A stretch of DNA of 48,482 nt from Chloroflexota bacterium (lineage in GTDB: Bacteria; Chloroflexota; Dehalococcoidia; UBA2979). The stretch spans positions 1 to 48,482 of the forward strand of contig QWQU01000006.1 of NCBI GenBank assembly GCA_003670735.1, in the 5' to 3' direction. The notes below the pieces were generated by a model, which was not told the DNA's origin, searched no databases, and worked only from the letters and a program-made list of their open reading frames with translations. Numbering within the stretch: position 1 is the first letter of the stretch; the number at the start of each line of letters is the position of its first letter. This document shows, in pieces, positions 14,643 through 23,856 of the stretch. The position numbers and the translations under genes were made by a program.

Positions 14643-15077
14643 ATGATCGGAACCAAGGGTGATTACGGGGTGCGCGCCCTGATCGACCTCGCTATGTATG
14701 GCGGGGACGGGCCAGTGCAGCGCGCCGAGATCGCTCGCCGGCAGCACGTGCCTGAGGCATACCTCGACCACCTGCTGGCACAGCTGCGCCGTGCGGGGCT
14801 GATCCGAAGCACTCGCGGGCCCTCGGGCGGCCATGAGCTCGCCCGGGACGCGAAGGAGATCACGCTGCTGCAGGTGCTCGAGACATTGGAGGGGTCGTTG
14901 GCCCCGCTGCCGTGTCTTGAGGACCACGATGGTGAGGGCACCGTCTGTGCGCAGCAGTGGGTGTGGCGCGAGATCTATGACGATATGCGGGTGCGGCTCG
15001 GAGCCGTCTCGCTGCAGAACCTGGCGGACCGCGAACGGGAGCGACTGCTCCAGACCGCGCTCAGCTACTCGATCTAA
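14643..15077 (+). CDS. Rrf2-family transcriptional regulator
   Basis: A 144-residue winged-helix regulator: 'GDYGVRALIDLAMYG' at the start, recognition region 'RQHVPEAYLDHLLAQLRRAGLIRSTRGPSGGHELAR' and a dimerisation helix at the end, as in IscR, NsrR and CymR. Only two cysteines lie in the sensor loop ('PCLEDHDGEGTVC'), not the three of IscR/NsrR, so an Fe-S cluster is uncertain. It stands 17 bases before cysK and heads a sulfur-assimilation cluster, so a CymR-like repressor of cysteine synthesis is the best guess. ATG 14643 preferred over GTG 14640. Confidence 0.9.
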   Translation: MIGTKGDYGVRALIDLAMYGGDGPVQRAEIARRQHVPEAYLDHLLAQLRRAGLIRSTRGPSGGHELARDAKEITLLQVLETLEGSLAPLPCLEDHDGEGTVCAQQWVWREIYDDMRVRLGAVSLQNLADRERERLLQTALSYSI

Positions 15078-15094
15078 CGGCAGGGAACCGAACG

Positions 15095-16027
15095 ATGACT
15101 TCCGAGGCGACAGACACGCCACAGATTGCTGACTCCGTCCTCGACCTGATCGGGGCGACGCCGCTTGTCCGGCTGCGCCGGCTGTCGCCTGAGGGCGGCG
15201 CCGAGGTGCTGGCAAAGGTCGAGGGGCGCAATCCGGGCGGCTCCGTGAAGGACCGCATCGCGCGCTCGATGGTCGAGGCCGCTGAGGCGGCGGGCCTGAT
15301 CAAGCCCGGCGCGACGCTGGTCGAGCCGACCTCGGGTAACACCGGTATTGGCCTCGCGATGGTATGTGCGACCAAGGGCTACCACCTCGTGCTGACGATG
15401 CCTGAGGACATGAGCACGGAGCGGCGTCGGCTGCTCGAGCGCTTTGGTGCGGAGCTGGTGCTCACGCCGGCGATCGAGGGGATGACGGGCGCAGTGTTCG
15501 CGGCGGGCGAGCTCGCCAAGAAGCACGGCTACTTCATGCCGCAGCAGTTCGACAATCCGGCCAACCCGGCCGTGCACAAGCTGACCACGGGCCCCGAGAT
15601 TCTCGAGGCGACCGGGGGGCAGCTCGATGCGTTCGTGGCGGGGGTCGGGACCGGCGGCACGATCACCGGGGTGGGCGAGGCGCTGCGGGAGTCGGGCTCG
15701 ACGGCCCGGATCATCGCGGTCGAGCCGGCTCGGGCGGCAGTGCTGCAGGGGGGCCATGGTGGCCTGCACGGGATCCAGGGCATCGGTGCGTCGTTCGTGC
15801 CGGGTGTGTTGAACCGTGATGTGTATGACGAGATCATGTCCGTCCGCGACGAGGACGCCTTCGAGATGACGAAGCGTCTGGCGCGCGAAGAGGGACTACT
15901 GGTCGGCATTTCGTCCGGCGCGAACGTCTGGGCCTCGATCGAGGTCGCGAAGACGCTCCAGCCGGGTCAGCGAGTTGTGACGATGCTGCCCGACACGGGT
16001 GAGCGCTACCTGACGGTGGCGCTGTAA
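15095..16027 (+). CDS. cysK: Cysteine synthase (O-acetylserine sulfhydrylase)
   Basis: A 310-residue fold-type II PLP enzyme that makes cysteine from O-acetylserine and sulfide. Seen: 'LIGATPLVRLRR', the PLP lysine in 'NPGGSVKDRIA', the substrate loop 'EPTSGNTGIG', the phosphate-binding 'GVGTGGTITG' and 'LVGISSGANVWAS' near the end. The sequence follows CysK rather than the CysM in the same cluster (no W-rich C-terminal lid). It lies between the regulator and the MoaD-MoeB fusion with short gaps. Two cysteine synthases in one cluster suggest separate use of sulfide and of carrier-bound sulfur. Confidence 0.93.
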   Translation: MTSEATDTPQIADSVLDLIGATPLVRLRRLSPEGGAEVLAKVEGRNPGGSVKDRIARSMVEAAEAAGLIKPGATLVEPTSGNTGIGLAMVCATKGYHLVLTMPEDMSTERRRLLERFGAELVLTPAIEGMTGAVFAAGELAKKHGYFMPQQFDNPANPAVHKLTTGPEILEATGGQLDAFVAGVGTGGTITGVGEALRESGSTARIIAVEPARAAVLQGGHGGLHGIQGIGASFVPGVLNRDVYDEIMSVRDEDAFEMTKRLAREEGLLVGISSGANVWASIEVAKTLQPGQRVVTMLPDTGERYLTVAL

Positions 16028-16052
16028 CGGTCGAGGCCGCGAGGGGGTTGCT

Positions 16053-17204
<1,152 letters not shown>

Positions 17205-17290
17205 GAGGTTTCAACGCCTCGTCGCGTGGGACTGCGCGGCGAGGTGATTCCCAACCGGACCACCGGGGGAATCTGGGGAAGGATCGAACG

Positions 17291-17566
17291 TTGCCCGTAC
17301 AGGTACACGTCACCTCGGTGATTCGGAACGCAGTTGGTGGGAACCGTGAGGTCTCCGCTGATGGCGAGTCCGTGCGCGCGGTGCTCGAGAACATCGAGGT
17401 TCAGTACCCGGGGTTCCGCGCGACGGTGATGGACGAGGCCGGTGAGCTACACCGCTTCGTGAACATCTACCTGAACGACGAGGACATCCGGTACCTGGGC
17501 GGCGCTGAGACGGCGCTCAAGGACGGCGATCAGGTCTCGATCCTGCCGGCGCTCGCGGGCGGCTAG
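17291..17566 (+). CDS. cysO: CysO-like sulfur carrier protein
   Basis: A 91-residue beta-grasp carrier ending 'SILPALAGG', with 'HRFVNIYLNDEDIRYLGG' close to mycobacterial CysO. Thiocarboxylated CysO donates sulfur to CysM. The TTG start has GGAAGGA about 8 bases upstream and is the only sensible start. Its place just before cysM mirrors the mec-cysO-cysM cluster of Mycobacterium tuberculosis. It resembles the fused carrier and the carrier at 13662 but is distinct from both. Confidence 0.9.
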   Translation: MPVQVHVTSVIRNAVGGNREVSADGESVRAVLENIEVQYPGFRATVMDEAGELHRFVNIYLNDEDIRYLGGAETALKDGDQVSILPALAGG

Positions 17567-17614
17567 TCGTTTCGCACTGCTTAGCAGCGTTCATTAGTTA
17601 GGCGAGGCACGTCG

Positions 17615-18550
17615 ATGCTGTTCCACAGCATGCTCGACATGGTCGGTAACACTCCGCTGGTCGAGATCGCGGCGTTCTCGCCGAAGCCGTCTGTGCACAT
17701 CTACGCGAAGCTCGAAGGGCAGAACCCGACGGGTTCGGTCAAAGACCGGATCGCGAAGTTCATGATCGACGGCGCCGAGCGCGATGGTCGGCTCAAGCCC
17801 GGTCAGACCATCCTCGAACCGACGTCCGGGAACACCGGGATCGCACTCGCGATGATCGGCTCGGTGCGCGGCTACCCGGTGAAGGTCGTGATGCCGGACG
17901 CGGTGAGCTCGGAACGTGTCGAGCTGCTCCGTGCATTCGGGGCCGAGGTGATCTTCTCGCCAGGCCCGCTCGGTACGAACGGGTCGGTGGCGATGGCGCG
18001 CGAAGTCGCGGCCGAGCACCCGGACTGGTTCATGCCGTTCCAGTACGAGAACCCGCAGAATCCCAACGCGCACTACGAAACGACGGCGCCCGAGATCATT
18101 CGCGATCTGCCTGAGGTGACGCACTTCGTAGCGGGCCTTGGGACTGGCGGGACGCTGACCGGCGTTGGTCGGCGACTCAAGGAATACAACCCGGAGATCA
18201 AGATCGTGGCGGCGGCGCCGCATCCGGGTGACCTGGTGCAGGGTCTGCGCTCGCTTGAAGAGGGATACATTCCGCCGGTGCTGGACGAGTCGATGCTCGA
18301 CGCACGGATCGTGGTGGACTCGCGTACCTCGTTCCGCACGACGCAGGAGCTGACGACGAAGGCCGGGATCTTCGCGGGGATCTCGGGCGGTGCGGCGGTG
18401 CGCGCGGCACAGCGCGTCGCGGAGCGGATCGACGAAGGCAACATCGTCTGTCTGTTGGCCGACGGCGGGTGGAAGTACCTGTCGAGCGGCCTGTGGACTT
18501 CGGACTACGACGACATCGAAGAGCAGGTGAACACCAAGTTCTGGTGGTAA
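17615..18550 (+). CDS. cysM: CysO-dependent cysteine synthase CysM (O-phosphoserine sulfhydrylase)
   Basis: A 311-residue PLP enzyme: 'MVGNTPLVEI', PLP lysine in 'NPTGSVKDRIA', 'EPTSGNTGIA', 'HFVAGLGTGGTLTGVG' and 'GIFAGISGGA'. Unlike the cysK product it has 'QGLRSLEEGYIP' (like LRNMDEGF of M. tuberculosis CysM, where an arginine binds the O-phosphoserine phosphate) and a C-terminal tail 'GWKYLSSGLWTSDYDD..FWW', the active-site lid of CysM. It should join O-phosphoserine with CysO thiocarboxylate to give a CysO-cysteine adduct. It lies 48 bases after cysO. Confidence 0.92.
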   Translation: MLFHSMLDMVGNTPLVEIAAFSPKPSVHIYAKLEGQNPTGSVKDRIAKFMIDGAERDGRLKPGQTILEPTSGNTGIALAMIGSVRGYPVKVVMPDAVSSERVELLRAFGAEVIFSPGPLGTNGSVAMAREVAAEHPDWFMPFQYENPQNPNAHYETTAPEIIRDLPEVTHFVAGLGTGGTLTGVGRRLKEYNPEIKIVAAAPHPGDLVQGLRSLEEGYIPPVLDESMLDARIVVDSRTSFRTTQELTTKAGIFAGISGGAAVRAAQRVAERIDEGNIVCLLADGGWKYLSSGLWTSDYDDIEEQVNTKFWW

Positions 18551-18618
18551 ACCGCTCGTCTTAACACTCACAGGGTCACATGACGCGCGCACCGCGTGTC
18601 TGTATGGAGGATTCGATC

Positions 18619-19452
18619 ATGGTCGACAAGCTGGTTACGGCTGACTGGGTTCAGGAACACCTGAACGACTCGAACGTGCGACTGATCGAGGTCGACGTCG
18701 ACACCGAGGCGTACAAGGAGAGCCACGCGCCGGGCGCGGTGGCGTGGAACTGGACGACTGAGCTCCAGGACCAGAACAACCGCGACATCATCTCGCGCGT
18801 TGGTCTGGACAAGCTGATGAGCGACGCGGGTGTCTCGAACGACTCGCACGTCGTGGTGTACGGCGACAACAACAACTGGTTCGCGGCGTACGCGCTGTGG
18901 CTGCTCGAGCTCTACGGGCACGAGAACGTCTCGCTGATGGACGGCGGCCGGGTGAAATGGCTGGCCGATGGCCGACCGACGACCTCGGACGTGCCGTCGG
19001 TGACGGCGACCTCGTACCGCGCGAAGGACGCCAACCCGGCACTGCGCGCCCAGCGCGAGGAAGTGCTCAAGGCCGCGACGGCTGCCGGCAGCGGCGACTT
19101 CCAGCTCGTCGATGTGCGCTCTCCTGCCGAGTTCAAGGGCGAGATCATTGCCCCTCCCGGCATGACCGAGACGGCGCAGCGCGCGGGTCACATCCCCGGC
19201 GCGAAGAACATCCCGTGGGCGCGTGCCGTGAACGAGGACGGCACGTTCAAGTCCGTGGATGACCTGCGTGCGCTGTACGGCGAGGCCGGCGTTGCCGATG
19301 GCGAGCCGACGATCGCGTACTGCCGCATCGGCGAGCGCAGCTCGCACACGTGGTTCGTGCTGAAGCACATCCTTGGCTACGAGAACGTGAAGAACTACGA
19401 CGGATCGTGGACTGAGTACGGCTCGCTGATCGGCGTGCCGGTCGAGAAGTAG
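18619..19452 (+). CDS. Thiosulfate sulfurtransferase (tandem rhodanese, SseA/CysA type)
   Basis: A 277-residue protein with two rhodanese domains. The C-terminal one holds the active cysteine in 'YCRIGERSSHTWFV', the pattern of SseA and mycobacterial CysA. It moves sulfane sulfur from thiosulfate (or another donor) to an acceptor. In M. tuberculosis such enzymes sulfurate CysO together with MoeZ. The MoeB domain here has no rhodanese of its own, so this gene likely supplies it. ATG 18619 with GGAGG 8 bases upstream is preferred over the track's 18580. Confidence 0.93.
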   Translation: MVDKLVTADWVQEHLNDSNVRLIEVDVDTEAYKESHAPGAVAWNWTTELQDQNNRDIISRVGLDKLMSDAGVSNDSHVVVYGDNNNWFAAYALWLLELYGHENVSLMDGGRVKWLADGRPTTSDVPSVTATSYRAKDANPALRAQREEVLKAATAAGSGDFQLVDVRSPAEFKGEIIAPPGMTETAQRAGHIPGAKNIPWARAVNEDGTFKSVDDLRALYGEAGVADGEPTIAYCRIGERSSHTWFVLKHILGYENVKNYDGSWTEYGSLIGVPVEK

Positions 19453-19473
19453 CCGAGGCGACTGACTACCTCG

Positions 19474-19863
19474 ATGGCCACGGACGCTGATCTGCAGATC
19501 GTGACCGCACTGGAACGGCGGGTGCTCGCACGAGCACTCGCCGCTTCGGATTTTGGCGGGCTGCACCTGCGCTTCTCGATCGATGTGGTGGCGAAGTACC
19601 GCGCGCATGCGGCGGGAAAGCTGATTCGCACTCGATCTGTGGGGCGGATCTCGATGCCGCAGTGGACGCTGGACATGGGGATCGCGAACGACGACTCCGA
19701 GGTGGAGGTCGTCGCGAAGGATCTGCTCGAACGTGTGCCGGCGGAGGAGCATGCTCACTGGGTCGAGCACCTGGTGGTGCAGCCGGCGAGCTCGCGGTTC
19801 CTGCAAATGATGATCATGCCGGGCGCGTGCATCGATGACGGCGAGCCAGAGGCGTGGACGTAG
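19474..19863 (+). CDS. Unknown protein of the sulfur-carrier cluster
   Basis: A 129-residue protein with no family I can name. It has no cysteine near the N-terminus, no membrane segment and one cysteine near the end ('PGACIDDGE'). Notable are 'LHLRFSIDVVAKYRAHAAGKLIRTRSVGRISMP' and the histidine-containing 'PAEEHAHWVEHLVV'. The gaps are 21 bases from the sulfurtransferase and 41 to the JAMM protease gene, all on the plus strand, so it is probably co-transcribed and part of the pathway. It may bind a carrier or scaffold the complex, but nothing in the sequence shows this. Confidence 0.75.
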   Translation: MATDADLQIVTALERRVLARALAASDFGGLHLRFSIDVVAKYRAHAAGKLIRTRSVGRISMPQWTLDMGIANDDSEVEVVAKDLLERVPAEEHAHWVEHLVVQPASSRFLQMMIMPGACIDDGEPEAWT

Positions 19864-19904
19864 TCAGACGTTAGTTCCGGCCTCGCCGGTATCGAGGAGA
19901 CTCC

Positions 19905-20372
19905 ATGCCCCGCATCCCTCGTGCGCTCGTTGACGAGATGTTGGCGCACGCGCGCGAAGACATGCCGAACGAGGCGTGTGGTGTGGTGCATGCGAAGGAC
20001 GGCGAGGCGATCGCGGTGATTCGCGTGCCGAACGTCTCTGGCGACGATGGCAAGGGCTCGCCCTACCGCTATCTGATGGACCCCAAGACGCAGTACGAGC
20101 TGGAAGTGCGGCGGGACGACTCGGGCGAGTCGTTGTTCGCGATCTACCACTCGCACGTTGCCTCGGAGGCTCGTCCCTCGCCGACCGACGAGCGACAGGC
20201 GTTCTTCCCGCCCGGCGAGTTCGACCGGATGCCGGCGTATCCCGGCACGCTGTACATCCTCGTGTCGCTGCGTGATGCGGCGCCGCTCGATATCCGCGCG
20301 TGGCGCGTCGAGCAGCGGCTGCCTGGTGCCGAGCGACCCGTGGTCACCGAAGAGCCGATCGAGATCGTCTGA
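19905..20372 (+). CDS. mec: Mec-like JAMM/MPN+ metalloprotease
   Basis: A 155-residue M67-family zinc protease. The JAMM residues are visible: glutamate in 'PNEACGVVH', the histidine pair and aspartate in 'YHSHVASEARPSPTD' (HxH-x10-D). In M. tuberculosis the Mec homolog cuts cysteine off the CysO-cysteine adduct, restoring the free GG tail. Here it closes the cysK-fusion-cysO-cysM-rhodanese cluster. It could also cut the fused MoaD domain after G91 of the 16053 product (inference). The start is ATG 19905 with GGAGA about 7 bases upstream. Confidence 0.93.
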   Translation: MPRIPRALVDEMLAHAREDMPNEACGVVHAKDGEAIAVIRVPNVSGDDGKGSPYRYLMDPKTQYELEVRRDDSGESLFAIYHSHVASEARPSPTDERQAFFPPGEFDRMPAYPGTLYILVSLRDAAPLDIRAWRVEQRLPGAERPVVTEEPIEIV

Positions 20373-20376
20373 GTCT

Positions 20377-20382
20377 TAGACT
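20377..20382 (+). promoter_or_regulatory. -10 element TAGACT before folP-folK
   Basis: TAGACT ends seven bases before GTG 20390, and no Shine-Dalgarno is present, so this gene may be leaderless. This supports GTG 20390 as the start. Confidence 0.4.
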
Positions 20383-20389
20383 CGCTCGC

Positions 20390-21757
20390 GTGAACACCTC
20401 GATCCCAGCAATGCGCATTGGTGGCCGCACGTTCGCGTGGGGTACTCGCACGTTTGTCATGGGGATCGTGAACGCGACGCCGGACTCGTTTTCGGGTGAT
20501 GGCGTGCTCGATGCCACGCGAGCAGCCGAGCAGGCGCGCGCAATGGTGGCGGCTGGTGCGGACCTGATCGATGTCGGTGCGGAGTCCACGAAGCCCGGTC
20601 ACATCTCGGTGGATGCGGATGGGGAGTGGGCGCGTCTTGCGCCGGTGTTGCGGGCGTTGCGTGCTGCGGTCTCCGTGCCGATCACTGTGGACACCTCGAA
20701 GGCGGCCGTTGCGGAGCGCGCGTTCGAGGCGGGTGCCGATGCGCTGAATGATGTGAACGGATTGCGCTCGGACACGGCGATGGCGGGTCTGCTCGCGCGG
20801 AGCAGGCTGCCGGCGGTGCTGATGCACAACCAGCGTGAGCGGGCGTTTTCGGGTGATGTGATCGCGGACATTCGCGCGGGGCTCGAGGCGAGCATCGCGA
20901 TCGCGCGCGCGGCCGGTGTCGATCTCGAGCGACTGGCACTGGATCCGGGGTTCGGGTTCGGGTGGCAGCCTGCGCAGAACCTCGAGATGTTGCGACGGCT
21001 GGGCGAGCTGCGTGCACTGGGGCGACCGCTACTCGTCGGCACGTCGCGCAAATCCACGATTGGCGTTGTGCTGCGTTCGAGTGCAGGGGGCGATCGCCCT
21101 GAGGGTGAGCGCCTGTGGGGCACCGCGGCGAGTGTGACGCTGGCGATCGAGGCAGGCGCGGACATCGTGCGCGTGCATGACGTCGCGACGATGACCGATG
21201 TCGTGCGCATCTCGGACGCGGTGGTGCGTTCCTGGCCGGCGAGCGAGCGGCGTGTGTGGCTCGCGCTGGGTGGGAACCTCGGCGATCGCGTCGGGAATCT
21301 GCGTGCCGCGCTCGATGCGCTGGTGCGCGCGGGTGTGGCGATCGAGCTCGTGTCACGCGTGTATGAGACGCCGCCATGGGGTGTCACCGAGCAGCCGCGC
21401 TTTGTGAACATCGCAGTCGCCGGGCGCAGCTCTTTGTCAGCGCGCGAGCTGCTGGTGCTCGCGAAGCGGATCGAGGCTGAAGCGGGGCGCAACTTCGGTG
21501 CGGTGCGGAACAGCGCGCGACCGATCGACGTGGACATCATCGCGATCGAGGGTGAGACGATCGATGAAGCAGATTTGATCGTGCCGCACGCGGCGATGCC
21601 CGAGCGTGCGTTCGTGCTCGTGCCACTCGCGGATGTGGCGCCGCACTGGCGTCATCCAGCGCTGCGGCGCACGACCTCGGAACTGCTAACCGATGTGGAT
21701 GCGAGTGGGATCGATGTGATCGAGGACTTTGGCTGGTGGCAGCCCGCTCCGAGTTAG
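20390..21757 (+). CDS. folP-folK: Bifunctional dihydropteroate synthase / HPPK (FolP-FolK fusion)
   Basis: A two-domain folate enzyme of 455 residues. Residues 1-280 are a DHPS TIM barrel: 'VMGIVNATPDSFSG', 'LIDVGAESTKPG', 'VDTSKAAVAE', 'LNDVNGL', 'LALDPGFGFG', 'LVGTSRKSTIG' and 'VRVHDVATM'. From about residue 284 an HPPK domain begins with 'WLALGGNLGDRVGNLRAALDAL', then 'RVYETPPWGVTEQPRFVN' and the substrate/metal site 'RPIDVDIIAI', ending 'PHAAMPERAFVLVPLADVAP'. No folB lies between. The fusion may channel the pterin diphosphate from HPPK to DHPS. GTG 20390 or ATG 20411 are possible starts; neither has a Shine-Dalgarno. Confidence 0.93.
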   Translation: MNTSIPAMRIGGRTFAWGTRTFVMGIVNATPDSFSGDGVLDATRAAEQARAMVAAGADLIDVGAESTKPGHISVDADGEWARLAPVLRALRAAVSVPITVDTSKAAVAERAFEAGADALNDVNGLRSDTAMAGLLARSRLPAVLMHNQRERAFSGDVIADIRAGLEASIAIARAAGVDLERLALDPGFGFGWQPAQNLEMLRRLGELRALGRPLLVGTSRKSTIGVVLRSSAGGDRPEGERLWGTAASVTLAIEAGADIVRVHDVATMTDVVRISDAVVRSWPASERRVWLALGGNLGDRVGNLRAALDALVRAGVAIELVSRVYETPPWGVTEQPRFVNIAVAGRSSLSARELLVLAKRIEAEAGRNFGAVRNSARPIDVDIIAIEGETIDEADLIVPHAAMPERAFVLVPLADVAPHWRHPALRRTTSELLTDVDASGIDVIEDFGWWQPAPS

Positions 21758-21775
21758 GGTCGCAGGGCTAGCTCG

Positions 21776-22201
21776 TTACGCGTGCGGGTCGAGCAGCAGC
21801 ATCGGAATGTGGCGCTGCGTCTTCTTCTGGTAGTCGTCGAAGCCCTTGTAGTCAGCGACGGCGAGCGGCCAGAGGCGCGCGCGTTCCTCCTCGGTGGCCT
21901 GGCGCACGCCGACGGCCATCTGGCGGTCGCGCACCTGGATCTCGGCGGAGCCTGCGGCGGTGGCGTTGTGGAACCACGCGGGGTGGGTCGCTGCACCACC
22001 GTTCGAGGCGATCACGGCATAGCGGTCCTGCTCCGGGTCACGCACATACATCACTGGCGTGTCGCGTCGCTGCCCGCTGCGACGACCGACCGTGGTGAGG
22101 ATGAGCACGTTGCCGCCCATGAAGCGGGCGCCGATCTTGCCGCCGGTGGCGCGGTAGAGGGCGACGTGGATGGCGAGGAAGAGCCGAACGATGAATCCCA
22201 T
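21776..22201 (-). CDS. Nitroreductase/deazaflavin (F420)-dependent oxidoreductase, Ddn family
   Basis: A 141-residue split beta-barrel protein of the Ddn/DUF385 family, which binds coenzyme F420 (or another flavin-like ligand). Seen: 'LILTTVGRRSGQRRDTPVMYV' and 'YAVIASNGGAATHPAWFHN', both typical F420-site stretches, and the Ddn-like tail 'DDYQKKTQRHIPMLLLDP'. The enzyme's substrate is unknown. It is convergent with folP-folK with a gap of only 18 bases and no terminator visible. It suggests that the host makes F420. Confidence 0.9.
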   Translation of the reverse strand: MGFIVRLFLAIHVALYRATGGKIGARFMGGNVLILTTVGRRSGQRRDTPVMYVRDPEQDRYAVIASNGGAATHPAWFHNATAAGSAEIQVRDRQMAVGVRQATEEERARLWPLAVADYKGFDDYQKKTQRHIPMLLLDPHA

Positions 22202-22233
22202 GGCTCGATGATGCGTCGCGGGAGCAGGGCTGA

Positions 22234-22265
22234 CTAGCCGGGTGTCTGGCTAGCCGGGGTTTGGC
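22234..22265. repeat. Short tandem repeat CTAGCCGGG
   Basis: 'CTAGCCGGGTGTCTGG' is followed directly by 'CTAGCCGGGGTTTGG', and GGCTAGCC at the junction is a palindrome. It sits just behind the end of the small membrane protein gene and may be a local duplication. Confidence 0.5.
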
Positions 22266-22471
22266 TATGCCTCGTCGTCCCAGGTCTTTACGACGGACAT
22301 CGTCCAGCCGACCCAGAAAGCGACCGCTGAGAACGCTGCGACCATGACGAAGATCGGCAGCGCGAGCGCGGTGTATGAGCGCTTCATGGTGCCGATGACG
22401 AAGAGCAGCAGTTGGACGACAGCGAATGCCATCAGGCCCTGGCCGAGCTGCCGTGAGCGCTCCGGATCCAC
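22265..22471 (-). CDS. Small two-helix membrane protein
   Basis: A 68-residue protein with hydrophobic segments at about 13-27 and 35-60 and an acidic C-terminus ('KTWDDEA'). I recognise no family. The GTG start abuts the stop of the Trm112-like gene upstream on the minus strand (zero spacing), so it is likely translationally coupled to it. Confidence 0.6.
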   Translation of the reverse strand: MDPERSRQLGQGLMAFAVVQLLLFVIGTMKRSYTALALPIFVMVAAFSAVAFWVGWTMSVVKTWDDEA

Positions 22472-22690
22472 TTAGTGACCGCTCGGGGCGTCGGCTGCGG
22501 CAGCCATCGAGGCGCGCATGTCCGGCGGGAGCAGGTTCGGGATGCCGTCGTCGATCGGGTAGTGCTCGTTGCAGGCGGGGCAGAAGAGATCGCCCGTGAG
22601 CACCTCGTCGCCTTCGACGGCGGCGATGGTGAGGGTGAGATCGCCCTTGCAGAGCGGGCAGACGAGGATCTCCATCAGGTCCTGGCGCAT
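22472..22690 (-). CDS. Trm112-family zinc-binding protein
   Basis: A 72-residue Trm112/YcaR-like protein: 'MEILVCPLCKGDL', then 'LFCPACNEHYPIDDGIPNLLPPD'. The four cysteines (two CxxC pairs) bind zinc. Trm112 proteins activate methyltransferases; bacterial single-domain forms are less well understood. The start at 22690 is fixed by a perfect GGAGG seven bases upstream; the track's longer frame to 22813 is rejected. Promoter at 22709-22738. Confidence 0.9.
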   Translation of the reverse strand: MRQDLMEILVCPLCKGDLTLTIAAVEGDEVLTGDLFCPACNEHYPIDDGIPNLLPPDMRASMAAAADAPSGH

Positions 22691-22708
22691 ACAAGCCTCC
22701 GTCGAGCG

Positions 22709-22738
22709 ATGATAGAGATGCGCCCTTGTGCGGCGCAA
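22709..22738 (-). promoter_or_regulatory. Minus-strand promoter of the Trm112-like gene
   Basis: Read on the minus strand: TTGCGC, 18-base spacer, TATCAT, then the GGAGG and ATG of the gene. It lies in the divergent gap with the 22780 gene. Confidence 0.55.
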
Positions 22739-22779
22739 ACTCGGCCGTTGCGCCACGATTCCGTACGTCTTGAGGTTCC

Positions 22780-23433
22780 GTGGCGAGCGAAGAAATCTTC
22801 CTGCAGCGTGCAATTGCGGTGGTCGAAGCCGATCGGATCTCGATCTACCCGGCGCGGGTGCAGGTGATCGGGGCGCTGATCGAGATCGGTCTGGCCGGGC
22901 TCGCGGTACTCGGGATCGTGCTCGGGTTCGACTCGTTGCCGGTGTGGGTGCTGATGCCGCTGCTGCTGGTCGCGCTGCTGCTCGGGCCGATTGGCGTGCT
23001 GGGGCTGATCTTCGGGGTGATTGGCACTGCGTTTGTGATGGACCGCCAGGCGCGGACGGCGCGCTGGCAGCAGGGCTTCCTTGGGATGGGGATCGGAACC
23101 ACGGACGGCACTGGCTTTGCTCGGATCGCGGGCGTGGAGGTCACCTCGGACGGTGACGATGCGCTGCGGAGCGGCGAGCACCAGGACGTGATCACGTGGG
23201 ACGTCGAGATTGTGAAGGATGACGGGGTGAGGATGCCGGTAGGCACCGTGATCACCTCGAGGCCGATGGCGATGGACGGGGCGACGCGTGCGAACCGGCT
23301 GGCCGAGGTGCTGGGCGAGATGGCCGGGGTCGAGGTGACGCTTGCCATGGTGCCGGACGATGACGACAGCTATTACGAAGACGATGAGCTCGAGGACGAG
23401 CCGGCCTCGGAGGGAGCGCGCGATGACCGCTGA
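22780..23433 (+). CDS. Hypothetical membrane protein with acidic tail
   Basis: A 217-residue protein, family unknown. The first 25 residues are soluble, followed by two hydrophobic segments (about 30-50 and 55-88), then a cytoplasmic or external domain with 'RIAGVEVTSDGDDALRSGEHQDVITWDVEIVKDDG', and an acidic tail ('PDDDDSYYEDDELEDE'). The start GTG 22780 has TTGAGG about 5 bases upstream. It overlaps the next gene by 11 bases. It might be a small membrane-anchored regulator; nothing more can be said. Confidence 0.65.
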   Translation: MASEEIFLQRAIAVVEADRISIYPARVQVIGALIEIGLAGLAVLGIVLGFDSLPVWVLMPLLLVALLLGPIGVLGLIFGVIGTAFVMDRQARTARWQQGFLGMGIGTTDGTGFARIAGVEVTSDGDDALRSGEHQDVITWDVEIVKDDGVRMPVGTVITSRPMAMDGATRANRLAEVLGEMAGVEVTLAMVPDDDDSYYEDDELEDEPASEGARDDR

Positions 23434-23848
23434 CGATGGCGAGCTGGCACAGCAGCTGATTGCGGAGGCGAAGACGATCGCGGTGGTCGGGGCCAACGCC
23501 GACCCCACGCGTGCCTCGAACGAGATTGCGCAGTACCTGATCGAGGCCGGGTACGAGGTGTACCTCGTGAATCCGGCGGAGGTGGACCACGAGATCCTCG
23601 GGCGGAAGGTCTACGCCCGGCTTCAGGACGTGCCGGCCGAGATCGACATCGTGGACGTGTTCCGGCGGCCGCAGTTCATCTCAGAGGTCGTGGCTGAGGC
23701 GATCGAGGCCGGCGCCAAGGTGGTCTGGACGCAGCTCGCAATCGTGAACGAGGAGGCCGCTGAGACGGCTCGGACGGCGGGGCTGGACGTGGTGATGGAC
23801 CGCTGCACCAAGATCGAGCATGCGCGGATGCTGCGCGGCGGGGTGTAG
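23423..23848 (+). CDS. CoA-binding domain protein (YccU-like)
   Basis: A 141-residue Rossmann protein of the CoA-binding family: 'IAVVGANADPTRASNEIAQYLIEAGYEVYLVNPAEVDHEILGRKVYARLQDVP', then 'IDIVDVFRRPQ' and 'VVMDRCTKIEH'. These match YccU-type proteins, which bind CoA in vitro but whose role is unknown. The ATG overlaps the end of the previous gene; GGGAG stands about 8 bases upstream. The track's earlier start at 23342 is not supported. Confidence 0.9.
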   Translation: MTADDGELAQQLIAEAKTIAVVGANADPTRASNEIAQYLIEAGYEVYLVNPAEVDHEILGRKVYARLQDVPAEIDIVDVFRRPQFISEVVAEAIEAGAKVVWTQLAIVNEEAAETARTAGLDVVMDRCTKIEHARMLRGGV

Positions 23849-23856
23849 TCGACTTC

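Noticed and set aside
22234-22265. CRISPR-like or attachment-site repeat
   Set aside because: Only two short units without spacers and no integrase; it looks like a local duplication.
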